Origin: Apostichopus japonicus
Lineage: Eukaryota; Echinodermata; Holothuroidea; Aspidochirotida; Stichopodidae
Direction of reading: 5' to 3'
Assembly (NCBI RefSeq): GCF_037975245.1
Contig: NC_092570.1
Coordinates: 1,428,501-1,492,500 of the forward strand
DNA: 64,000 bases
In this document: piece after piece, positions 1-25,426 of the stretch
How the letters are laid out: each line of letters starts with the position of its first letter
How positions within the stretch are numbered: the stretch's first letter is position 1
Program-made: the position numbers and the translations under genes
Notes under the pieces: generated by a model
Database searches by the model: none
What the model was told of the DNA's origin: nothing
What the model saw: only the letters and a program-made list of their open reading frames with translations

Positions 1-372
1 ACCTATTTAAAGGTATATTTCAAGAACAAATGAACATGTTTCCTTAACATACATAGAGATATATATATATATATATACCCTTCAAAATAAAAACATTGTT
101 TTAAGGATATTTGCTTATTCAGTAAATAACTCCCAAAAATAAGAAACAAGAAAGGAACAGTACATTCCTTGTTATTTTGGAAATTTCTAACTAAATTTTA
201 AAATTCATCTCAGTAAATGTCAGACAGGAAAAGTCTAATAGTAGACTAATCGTAGACTAATAACAATCAGAAATGAAACACAATAAACATTCCCAATTAA
301 CTTGTTGTTTACTTTACATTACTAGTGAATGACTACAATTGTGCTCAGAGTTTCTGTTGACCTCCTCATTAC

Positions 373-15443
<15,071 letters not shown>

Positions 15444-15560
15444 GTTTGCGATGTAAATTTGCGCCGATCCGTTTCGGCATGTGCCTGAGCGTTCCACTCG
15501 AAGTTGGTGAACGCAACTTACCTAGCTAAGGCATAAGAGCCAGACGCTTAGAGCAACTTT
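15444..15560 (-). promoter_or_regulatory. Probable U2SURP 5' UTR and promoter region
   Basis: Sequence directly upstream of the U2SURP start codon, with several CG dinucleotides compared with the AT-rich flank. No TATA box is evident at a fixed distance. Placement is inferred from the ATG alone. Confidence 0.35.
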
Positions 15561-17220
15561 GTTAGTATTCACATTAACTTATTTTTTTTACTTAGAAAAA
15601 CGTTATATTCAATATTATTAACTATAAAAATTATTTTTTATAAATTATTAAAGAGTAAAAAGTAGGAAAAATACTTTAAATGAATTATTATCTAACGCAA
15701 ATAAACGAGCTTTGGAATAATCTGTCATTTTTAATCCCACCTGACCAGATTTCGCGACAGATATTTGCTGACATTCGCGCTCATTCTGCTGCTCTAGATC
15801 CAGTGATTTGTAATAGCGCCAGGTCTTGATTTAGGTTACCTTCAGAAATCCTCGTCAGTAAAAACCAACACCTAAACTGCAAACAAAAATCCATTTTCCC
15901 CCACATTTTAACAGTCATGGAATTTAAGTTTAATTAACGCTTGTATTGATATGTCTTTTCATGACACTATCTATGCTATACCCTCTGTTTCGAATTCTAT
16001 TGTGGTGGGGATAGGTGGATACATATCTGCTTTATTAGCTATAGCTAGAAAAGTTTCTTGAGATTACGTAAATGACCTACAAAGGTCGTAAATCGACCAC
16101 AGGCTCAACAATTAGCCTGCATAGCTGTTTTAAACCATTATGCTCTTGATGTAAACACTGTGCGGAAAAATGTTCAGTATACAGTGTAATCATACAGCGT
16201 TCACACAAAGACTAATTGGTAAAAAGAGGTCATTTTACGATCAAGGCAAGTCGATTACGTAATCTCAAGAATCTCAAGACACCATATGGAGTACCGTCAA
16301 CTTCACATCCCCAAAAGTGAAGTTGGAACTGTCCAATCCAAAGGAGCGAATCCCCTTTCGCTCACAGTATGAAACGATGACATCAGACCTGCTTTCTTCA
16401 AGTTGACTTAGCCTCTCTCTATATATATATAGTTGAATCTGTGAAAATTTCAACTATGAAATGTCGAAATTGCAATCATAACTATTATCGTGCTATAGGA
16501 CTTTAATTGTTAGTGACACCTATACCCCCCCCCCCCACCAGCCATGGAATTCACCCACTAATAGGCTATCACACGAATCTGCCATTATAGTTAAAGTGGG
16601 TGTGATGCTTTTAATTTTAACCAGTATCACGGGCATTCAAAACTTTTGTTAAGACTTACGATTTCTAGGCCCATGAGTAAATGAAAAGGGAAAACTGAAT
16701 AGGAATTATAAAAAATCATAAGAAATGAGGGGAAAATGGATAAGAACAAAGAATTGTACGACTAGAACGGGATTCGCACTTATTTAATCCAGAGGTCATT
16801 GGTGTTCTGTCTAGCCGTATATATTTCTTTGCTCTTTTTCCAATTTTCAATTTTCCAAAGCATAAATTGCCTTTTTATGTACTGCACACAATTAATTCGA
16901 AAACAGATTGGTTTGATTATTGGCCGGTAGTTGATTTGATCAGTAAACTCTGTCAAGCGGATGTAGCCATCTGGATTGCAAATGCAAGATTTAACAATCT
17001 TTTCGCTTTGATGCATATGCCATCTCAGTCATTTCAAATTTATTATAAATATTGCTAAAACCATTCATGAACACAATTTAAGCAGCCGCAATATGATATC
17101 AGGGAATAATACAATTTTGAAAATAAAATAGTGAGCATGAATGATTGAATTTAATAAAGATTTAATAAAACGTGACTTTACACAATTAATCGGCAAATAA
17201 TAGACACGTAAAGTAAGTAA
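15561..17220. other. Intergenic stretch, no gene seen
   Basis: AT-rich DNA between the U2SURP 5' end and the CTA arrays. Reading frames are short and without recognisable domains. A hairpin at about 16755-16817 with TACGACTAGA/TCTAGCCGTA ends and a GCGAATCCCG-like box on the minus strand may be a degraded tRNA-type repeat, but too little is left to call. Confidence 0.5.
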
Positions 17221-17225
17221 TACTG

Positions 17226-17290
<65 letters not shown>

Positions 17291-17384
17291 GCCAATACTA
17301 CTACTACTACTACTATTGCCAATACTACTACTACTACTACTACTACTATACTACTACTACTACTACTATTACTACTACTACTAT
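17221..17384. repeat. CTA trinucleotide microsatellite, first array
   Basis: (CTA)n with a few interruptions (GCCAATA, CTATA, CTATTA). It gives a poly-Val/Val-Leu ORF on the minus strand that is a repeat artefact. Confidence 0.95.
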
Positions 17385-17490
17385 AGCTGGATGTTGAGTC
17401 ATTCATTCTAAATGGGGGATGAATCCTGGAACCTTTTATCCTTCTTATCATCATTGCATCAGTTGTGTGAAGAAACGGACAATTTTTATA

Positions 17491-17704
17491 TACTACTACT
17501 ACTACTACTGCTACTACTACTACTACTACTACTACTACTATACTACTACTACTGCCACTATACTACTACTACTAGTACTGTACTACTACGTCTGCACTAC
17601 TACTACTACTACTACTACTACTGCTACTACTACTACTACTACTGCTACTACTACTACAGCACTACTAATACTCTACTACTACTCCTACTACTAATACTGC
17701 TACT
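17491..17704. repeat. CTA trinucleotide microsatellite, second array
   Basis: (CTA)n with GCTA, TATA and AGTA interruptions, in the same orientation as the first array and about 107 bp from it. Plus-strand poly-Leu, poly-Tyr and poly-Thr ORFs across it are artefacts. Confidence 0.95.
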
Positions 17705-20009
17705 TAGCAATATGAAGTTAAGATCTTGGTTGTTGCTCCCCACAGAATGAGATGATGATTAAATGCATCCGCTCCACAGGATATATTTTATTTGTGAAAC
17801 ATATTTTTCTGTTGAATTTTGGTAAAGTCTTGACACTATTCGATACTAAAATCCCAGAAGGATGCACTTCATTAAAGCTCAACGAGTGAAGTTTAATTTA
17901 ATCTTTGCCGTTAGAAAGAAAAGAGCCGAAAATGCTGATAATTTGATTTAAAAAAAAATATGGATAATGATTCTGAGATAGAAATGTAAGAAACTACCGG
18001 ATTCATAAAGTACTTGCTAATGAACGTTCATTTTAGTGAAACGAACATCGAGAGTGATTGTTGATTAAAATCTATTTCTTAAATAATAAACTCGGCATGT
18101 AAGGCAAAGCTACCGGAAGTTGGCACTTTTACCTCACACAGCAGCTTTTGGATGATAATCATTGTTGCATGAGCTGTGGCGAGTCAGGAATCGGGGAGGT
18201 CATATTGAGGTCAAACACCACTTCTGCATCGAAGCCACGGTTTCACAGTACTTACATTAACTATTTCTTTCTATATAAAACGTAACTTGAATGAATTGTT
18301 ATGCAGATTATGAAGTTGACGGTCAAACTAATCACCATGATAACGAGTTCGCCGACCTAACAGAACCCGGATGACTACAGATTTACACTCGGTCGCTCAT
18401 CCATAACCAATCCATTACTTTCACAGCTATATTATCTACACGTTCATTATATGCACATCGCATCATAAATTTTGCACTTGAAACCAATAACAATTGATTA
18501 CCAGCGATGCAATAGATTTGAACAAAAGTAGAGACTGTTAATTTATTATTTCATTTGTATTACAATTTATATTATCTTTAACCTGGTCACTTGTATATCT
18601 ATTCCCTTTCGTAGGGACCGAAGTAACACCATCATGATACTTGTTACAGTCTCGATATAGAGAGATTGGGACTGAGTATGTATCCATGTATGTATGTATG
18701 TATGTAAGCAGGAACTCGCGAAGAAGCCACGATTGGCTTATCAAAACCGCAAACTGACCGAAGTCAGTCTCTAAGATTCATATTTAACGTCCATAATTAT
18801 GAATTGTCAATTGTCAACAACTCTGTAACTGGATGACATACATTAATCTTGGAGTGACTCGAACTCGGGAACTCGGGAATATGTCCCCGCGTGTTCTATT
18901 TTAGGTTGACTTTGCCTACAAAGTACTTATAGAAACGGCGATGTATTTTTTTCCATGCATGGATAATATTCTCTCGCTCATTTGATAAACTTTAGGAAAG
19001 ATCTGTTCATGAACATCATAGACATCGCAACATTTACTTATATACATGCAACGCACTTTATCAATATATTATATTTTGTCATATACAAACGACGAGAAAA
19101 TGCACCAAAAGCAATAAAACAACAATGTTAACCGCCAGATTCTAAATTCTTCCGAGTTCAGAGGATATACTTCAATCACCACGTTAAATCTTCAGACCAA
19201 CCATCCTGAAAATTACATTTCATGTTCCACTTTCAATTTTTCACTTTTTATAATAAATAATATCCATTCAACTGTATAAAGCATATAAGAATAACAATAT
19301 ACTACAATATAATTAAACGAATAAGACACACAAAGGCTTTTTCCAAATAAAATAAATATTATCCATAAACACTAAATTAACCGACTGATCCATGCATTTA
19401 TACACGCCCAAATTCCTCATATACTTTTACGCCAACTAAAATACATACATACATGCTTTTTGCATATCGTGAACGATTACAACAAATGGAAATACGATTT
19501 GGTTATCGCTCACTGGAACACTATATGAAACGTCATCGTCATAAGATGAATGCACTAAGCAAAACTGTGCTAAATGTCATTAACTTCGCAAGGGAGCTTT
19601 GCTTATAAATGTGAAGTACTGCCATCTGGATTGTCATTATTAAGGGCTGTACGTGTATGAGCAAATCAAACTGAAGAATATATTTTTCTTTAACTAAATT
19701 TGCTGACCGGAATTTGAAAAAGGTCGGAAAATATTTGAAATCGTTTTCGTGGGATTTGTTTAATTTCTGTATTTTTTTAGGCAACTTACCTCTCTTTGAT
19801 GATTTCGTTTTGTGACAATTGCAGTGTTGATCGTTATATTACTAATGTGAGGTTCAGGATTGGATATACCGGTATGATATGGCTGCATATATCGTGCTAT
19901 AACGATGTTGGATAAAATTTGACCTGGCCAACTGAAAGTAATCTATCGCGGGTTTCGAAGAAGTTAGGTCATGAACATTGTACTTGAGTGATTCAATCTT
20001 AGATCACTA
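17705..20009. other. Intergenic stretch upstream of the GPCR, no gene seen
   Basis: AT-rich, with only short, unconvincing reading frames and a small TGTA repeat at about 18680-18705. The last few hundred bases must include the 5' UTR and promoter of the GPCR, but I see no clear TATA or initiator to place them. Confidence 0.5.
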
Positions 20010-21215
20010 ATGGCTATGAACGGTGATGTTACAACAACCGAGTTACCTGTAACTACGGACGCTCGTAACCCTGGGGTGATCATTGTATCTTTATTATTGA
20101 TTCTTGTCGGAATTATTGGTATAACTGGAAATTCCCTGGTGATCATTGTTCTACTGAAAATAATAAAACGTCACAAACGGAACCAGACATATTGGCTGAT
20201 CGGCAACCAGTCAGCTGCAGATATGTTTTCTTCAGTTCAAATGATACTTATTCAAATCGAAAGCTTGGTAGAAAACTGGCAAACTCCGACAGAATCATTA
20301 GGAGGAAAAGTATACTGTTTTCTTTGGACAACTAAGATTTTTATGTTCGGTAGTTTTGTAGTGTCTTCCTTTAATTTAACTATTCTATCTTTGGAAAGAT
20401 ATTTTGCGGTCGTACACCCACAAATCTATATAACGAAATTAAGGCAATCTTTTTGTTACATCGGGGTTACGGCGTGGTTGTACGCGCCAGTCATGCAGTA
20501 CATGACCGTGGGGTTGCACTTCAAATATAACGACGGCATTTGCGTTTACGAACGAGGCAGTCCAATTTTAGGGGTGATGCTCTTCTTTTGGGAATACTTT
20601 ATCCCAGTCAGCATTATGACGTTTTGCTTCTTCCAAGTGAGTCGCAAGTTTGGAGAACTGAATCATATACAAGTTACATGGAGAAGTGAACAATCCGGAA
20701 GTACTCCCAGAGAAGTGGTTGCGTTCCCTGCATCAGAGAAGACGCCATCTTCTTCTCACGCTGATAATGTAGTTGAAATAACAACCGAAGAAGAAAAACC
20801 GGCAACATCTGCTGAGGGTCAACATGAACCGTTTGATGCGCAATGCGCTACAGTCGTGCGCAGTGGCAACAACGACGATGATCATGCCGACGTGGTGTGC
20901 ACTACACAAGGGCAAACGAATGTGAAATCGCGGACCGATAAATTAACGAAATGTCCTCAAACGCCGATTTCTCTTCAAAGGCGAAATACAACACTGACTT
21001 TATTTACAGTTTACATTGCATACATTTTATGCTGGACATTAAATCAATTTTCTTTCCTTGTTTATAATTTGGGAGGACCTTTAAACTTTGATGGTGTGTA
21101 TTATCGCTTTGCTCTTATAATGGCGACCTCAAATAGTTGCATCAACGTTTTCATTTATGCATTTCGTTTTAAAATGTTCCAACAAGGAATAATCTCACTA
21201 TTTAGAAGAACTTAA
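20010..21215 (+). CDS. Class A (rhodopsin-like) G protein-coupled receptor, orphan, single exon
   Basis: A 401-residue seven-helix plasma-membrane receptor with no intron. Helix 1 about 22-50 with GNSLVI (N41); helix 2 about 58-82 with D71; C103 before helix 3 pairs with C178 in extracellular loop 2; helix 3 ends in ERY (129-131), a conservative DRY variant; helix 4 has W156; helix 5 has P199; the third intracellular loop (about 211-326) is long and acidic/Ser-rich; helix 6 has CWTL (341-344) where most receptors have CWxP; helix 7 has NVFIY (379-383) where most have NPxxY. The N-terminus is short (about 21 residues) with no N-glycosylation sequon. It looks like a peptide/amine-type orphan, and intronless class A receptors are greatly expanded in echinoderms (a chemosensory-type role has been proposed). 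The ligand cannot be named. Family call is certain, subtype is not. Confidence 0.93.
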   Translation: MAMNGDVTTTELPVTTDARNPGVIIVSLLLILVGIIGITGNSLVIIVLLKIIKRHKRNQTYWLIGNQSAADMFSSVQMILIQIESLVENWQTPTESLGGKVYCFLWTTKIFMFGSFVVSSFNLTILSLERYFAVVHPQIYITKLRQSFCYIGVTAWLYAPVMQYMTVGLHFKYNDGICVYERGSPILGVMLFFWEYFIPVSIMTFCFFQVSRKFGELNHIQVTWRSEQSGSTPREVVAFPASEKTPSSSHADNVVEITTEEEKPATSAEGQHEPFDAQCATVVRSGNNDDDHADVVCTTQGQTNVKSRTDKLTKCPQTPISLQRRNTTLTLFTVYIAYILCWTLNQFSFLVYNLGGPLNFDGVYYRFALIMATSNSCINVFIYAFRFKMFQQGIISLFRRT

Positions 21216-22570
21216 TGCTTTTGTAGATACTATCTGAATATTCATGATATCAGTTCAAGGGCGTGACTTGGAGCCAAATGGTCCTAACTGGGTGTGACTT
21301 GTGCACAACTGTGGTTGTTGTACCGGTATGTATGTATGTATAATGATCACGTCCGTCGGCTTGTCGAGAAAACTTAAAGGCACAGTCTATACATAATGTT
21401 GTGAAGATGCAGAGCCACATGTGCAAACAGCAAACTATTTGGTGATTAATCGATAACATTCTAATAAGAAATATTCATTTACGTTTTCGTTTGATAATAA
21501 CGTTACAATTACCTAGAAATTACTCTACATCCTGCATATCCGGGATGTTGTTACAGGGATGCAGATTAACCAGTACGTGCATGTCTTAAAGATGTTGTTC
21601 TTCGTAGAAAGTTAACTTAAGTCAGACATTAAATATATGTTTATATGCGGAATCGACGTGGAAGGCAAATGCTCAATAATGATTATGATAAACAAGCTTG
21701 GACTATCATTAGATGAAACACTTAGAATGACAGAAACGAGTATACATTTCGCAGGTTTTTGTTCAGGTTGGAAAGTACTGTAGAATGTCGTGTTTTAGGC
21801 CTACTGTATGTCCTGTGTTGTATAGGTATATGTTTTACACTATTTGAACTGCATCATATATAAGCAAATTAACTTTTCAAATTTACAAAGTCATTTATCT
21901 GCCGTTAACATTTGACAAGTTAAGTACTCCGACGTCATGATGGGATTTCATTGCCTTACAAGAGAAGCAAACTCAGTCTTTAGCTTATGTGACAGAAGTA
22001 TGCTTAATGCACAAGTTACTCAAAAATCTAAGGAAGATTTTGCTCAGTTTACAGGGTATATAGAAGACATCCGGGTTAAAAAGGTGTGCTGGGAGCCGCC
22101 ATTTTGTCAGTACATATGTCATAATGACATTAGAAGATGAACCTTTTCTATTTTCCCTCTTTTTGCCTTCATATTTTCAACGTGACTGCATGTAAATATA
22201 ATATATATAATGTGTAAGACAATATATACCAGTATTAGTTTACGTATTGGACATTAATATATTATATTTAGCTTTTGTCAAGCTCATCGCTTTGAGGAAA
22301 GAAGAAAAACAATCATATATGTGACTAGATGGTATCTTGTGCGTGAAGGAACATTAAAATTCTGATATTTCCAAAATAAAATGATATTTTTCTGAGCTGT
22401 TTGAGGCGGCTTACCTTCCTTAGCAGGCTATATCACACAGATCGATGATAATAGTTGGTTTGCTTATTCTGAAGTTTATAGTATTTTCTTATGAATATTA
22501 CTAAATGTATTTGTTTTGACTGTTATATCTATCACTTATTTAGTAATGGATATGTGGAAAGTTTGGCTAT

Positions 22571-22645
22571 ATAGAACGTAATTCGAATCAATGACCTAAA
22601 GATTACAAGCCCTTTATGCGCTCTATACCGACTGATCTATCAATC
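22571..22645 (-). tRNA. Degraded tRNA-Thr-like sequence (pseudogene or SINE head)
   Basis: On the minus strand an A-box-like TAGATCAGTCGG, then GAGCGC, an anticodon arm with loop CTTGTAA (anticodon TGT, Thr; loop at 22603-22609), and a B-box-like GATTCGAAT follow in correct order and spacing. The anticodon stem pairs with wobbles, but the T stem is broken and no acceptor stem is found. It is a relic, not a working tRNA. Confidence 0.45.
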
Positions 22646-23365
22646 ATTTAGCCTGGTGCCGATAGCTAACCAGCCGTTTCTTTGCTTGGGCGCTTAGTCA
22701 GAAGCCATGGCAGTAACGAGAAACCAGGAATCAAGCCCCAGATTCATTCGATAAAACCCTAGAAAGTCCGGCAGCGAACGGATTGCTTTTTTATTTTCAT
22801 CTTAACAAATTGCCTTTCAACGTTGACATTCATGAGCCTGATCAATTATAGACTTTGTTTTGAATATTTTCACTTTTAAGTGTATACCTGTTAACACAAA
22901 ATGTGAATAAAACATATATGTGCTGAACATTAATCATTATATCATGCTGTAGAATATCATATTTCATTATGCAGTGAATTATTAGATCATATATATACCA
23001 TCTCCTAAATTATAACAACATTATATAAACTCAGAGTTGTCCTGAGGTATACGATGTACGTATATATAACGAATCAATCGCTATAGATTTTGTTTCCCGT
23101 CAAAGATACTATATAACACATCAGAAAGCCCTATTTTTAATTTAGCCAGGAAGACAAGGTGTAAGCCGTTTCCACAGAACTGACAGTACTAATTTCTATA
23201 TTAATTTATTATTTCCCTGCTCTCGGGGTACTTGAAAAGTGTAATTAGAGGATACATAAAGTAAAAAGGGGGCTTATTTTAAAGACAATTGTTATACTGC
23301 AGTTATAAACGTTTAGGGTCCGGAAGAGCCTCTTCCCTCGATAGGGACCTACGGTGATATTAAAT

Positions 23366-23372
23366 GACTCAT
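23366..23372. promoter_or_regulatory. AP-1-like site TGACTCA upstream of the 306-residue ORF
   Basis: A consensus TGACTCA lies about 170 bp upstream of the chosen start, with a related GAGTCAT about 70 bp further on and TGACGTT close to the start. Short motifs occur by chance; function is inferred only. Confidence 0.3.
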
Positions 23373-23538
23373 TCGATGTCCCATCGAGGCTCCGTTTCGG
23401 AACTGCTGGTTCTGTAGGAAGAGTCGTGTTACGGAGTCATTTGATTTGCCAGAGTCAACAGAAAGAGAAGGAACAGCTGGGTTGCTGCTTACTGTGAGGC
23501 ACTAAGTGTATGACGTTAACTTCATTTTCATTACAAGG

Positions 23539-24459
23539 ATGGATTTCATCAGGAAAAGATTTCGCGCAGTCGGACTAAAAGGAATATTTAGAAAGAAGAA
23601 GAAAACAAAGTTTGAAGCTTGTGTAGATAAAGTTATCGAAGCTCGAAGAAGTGGCTGTATTGATGACGAGGGAAATATAATCCAACCTGCATTAAAAACA
23701 TTGACGTCATCGAAGGATAAAGAACTGAAACGGTCCAAACATGCGTACTATAAAGAATTAGAAAAACAAATGGTACATCAACGTGCGAAGAAACGTCCCC
23801 CTTCTTGCACCTCCCATGACTCCTATCCGTTACCCCAAGAAGATGACGGGTCGGAAGGTTACGCATCTGCGAGCGAATTGGAAAACTTTGAATTTAATCC
23901 GACGGTTTACTTGGAACGAAATCGCGCAGCTGGATTACCGAATAACTGTATACCGAGTCGTTACGATTTAAAAAGTACAAATAGTGCTCGAAAAGTTCGC
24001 TTCTCCGATGACGTCTGCCGGATTTCAAGCTATTCGGTGGCTTCAAGTTGCGGCGATTCTACTACCACTGACGACGATACTTCGTCGATAAACTTTTGGA
24101 ATGAAGGAACCATCGAGAAGCGATTACGTGAGTCCAATTTGTCGTCGAGTGATGCTCCAGATCGTTCCAGTCTCAGCTTGGATGAAAAGATTTCATATTT
24201 CAATGAAGTTATTTCTTACGAATCGCAGCTAAGTTTAAATGAAATCGGTTGTTCGGCCGTAGCTGTGCGCAAGCGCAGAGGTTACCAAACCGGCTCTGGA
24301 AGTTTGCGATCAAAAGTTTTAATGTTCGAAAGGCTCTCTAGAGGTGGTCACTGCAGGTCGGCTGGAACTTTTCCCAGACGTGAACTTCATATAGGTGAAA
24401 CCAGAGCTAAAATTAGATTCTTTGAAACTTTGGAGAAATGTAACAGAAAAAATCCATAA
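23539..24459 (+). CDS. Uncharacterised 306-residue basic/Ser-rich protein with PP1-docking-like motif, single exon
   Basis: I do not recognise the family. The chosen start has A at -3 and G at +4; the ATG 33 bp upstream has a weak context and adds only 11 residues. The protein opens with a basic segment (MDFIRKRFRAVGLKGIF, then KKKK at 19-22), followed by a charged helix (23-85), an acidic Ser-rich stretch (100-118), and RKVRFSDDV at 151-159. KVRF fits the RVxF protein phosphatase 1 docking motif, and the context resembles that in PPP1R15A (RKVRFSEKV). A Ser/Thr/Asp-rich run follows (163-185). Three related motifs, SLDEKISYFNEV (213-224), SLRSKVLMFERL (255-266) and ETRAKIRFFETL (287-298), share a K(I/V)xxF core. 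No membrane segment or signal peptide. It is probably intracellular and largely disordered. A PP1 regulatory subunit is an attractive guess, not a finding. Confidence 0.75.
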   Translation: MDFIRKRFRAVGLKGIFRKKKKTKFEACVDKVIEARRSGCIDDEGNIIQPALKTLTSSKDKELKRSKHAYYKELEKQMVHQRAKKRPPSCTSHDSYPLPQEDDGSEGYASASELENFEFNPTVYLERNRAAGLPNNCIPSRYDLKSTNSARKVRFSDDVCRISSYSVASSCGDSTTTDDDTSSINFWNEGTIEKRLRESNLSSSDAPDRSSLSLDEKISYFNEVISYESQLSLNEIGCSAVAVRKRRGYQTGSGSLRSKVLMFERLSRGGHCRSAGTFPRRELHIGETRAKIRFFETLEKCNRKNP

Positions 24460-25389
24460 AATGGCTTTATACATATTGACAGGATTTGATATATGTAACA
24501 GATTTCGTGTTGGCCGATATTCACCGATTTACAGTGGATTCAAGTCTACAGCTATCTTCAAATTGGATGAACTACACGAGAGACCGATTCGTAACCAGGA
24601 AGTTATTGCATCGTTAGTTATGGCATATTTGGCAATCTACAGATAGGATAATGAACTCACCGGACAGGTGCGTTTGCACTTGATGCCGGGGGACAAGGGG
24701 TGTAGAGGGGTGTAACAGTTGCCAATCCCCTCCTCCATTTGGTTACATGTTAGGCCTAGTTACATACATTCTAGCTAAACAAGATCTATTTGAAGGGAAA
24801 CAGCGTAGAACATAATTTTGCAAATATGTAACATACAACGCAACACTGTGGTGGTTGTCTATAGACGGTGCTTGGAAGGAAACAAAAGCAATTTCAGTGT
24901 ATATAGATAAATATATTGATTATAAACTGTCGCGTTAGAACAACGGTATATATAATTTGCGATTTTTTAATGGAAGTATTTAATAAGAGCCCGTTGCGCG
25001 AACTAACAATGATTAAATAGATTATAGATATCGATTAAATATTGCAATATTAAGTTTAAATCTTGAAAAGATGGGCATATCAATAGTTCTTATATAACAA
25101 TGTTAGCTGGGATATCAACCATATCGGAAATATTTAGAAGAATGTATTCATGCACGAGAACTGAAGATGTTTGATGTAAACAAATACTGAAAATTATGAA
25201 AATAAAAGAAGAAAAAAAAGTGCAAGAAAAGAAAAGATGTTAATGACCTTGATAAAAGTCTCGATGCGATATTTATACTAACTAGCACATCACAATGGAA
25301 TTCATAGCTTGAATATTAATATCTCATGAATAAAAATTAATTATCATTGTTTTGAGGATTGCTTCTTTCAAATATACTGCTATAATGCA

Positions 25390-25391
<2 letters not shown>

Positions 25392-25424
<33 letters not shown>
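25392..25424. repeat. (TA)n microsatellite
   Basis: About 16 TA units without interruption. Confidence 0.95.

Positions 25425-25426
<2 letters not shown>

Larger units (their letters stand above)
21216..23505. other. Intergenic stretch, no gene seen
   Basis: AT-rich. A possible polyadenylation hexamer AATAAA for the GPCR lies at 22375-22380. A 67-codon reading frame at 21937-22140 has no recognisable features. A tRNA-like relic lies at 22571-22645. Confidence 0.5.

Noticed and set aside
16755-16817. tRNA-like hairpin with GCGAATCCCG box
   Set aside because: Ends pair (9 of 10) but there is no D arm and the anticodon arm cannot be drawn; kept only as a remark.
17065-17750. Poly-Val, poly-Leu, poly-Tyr and poly-Thr ORFs
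   Set aside because: CTA trinucleotide arrays.
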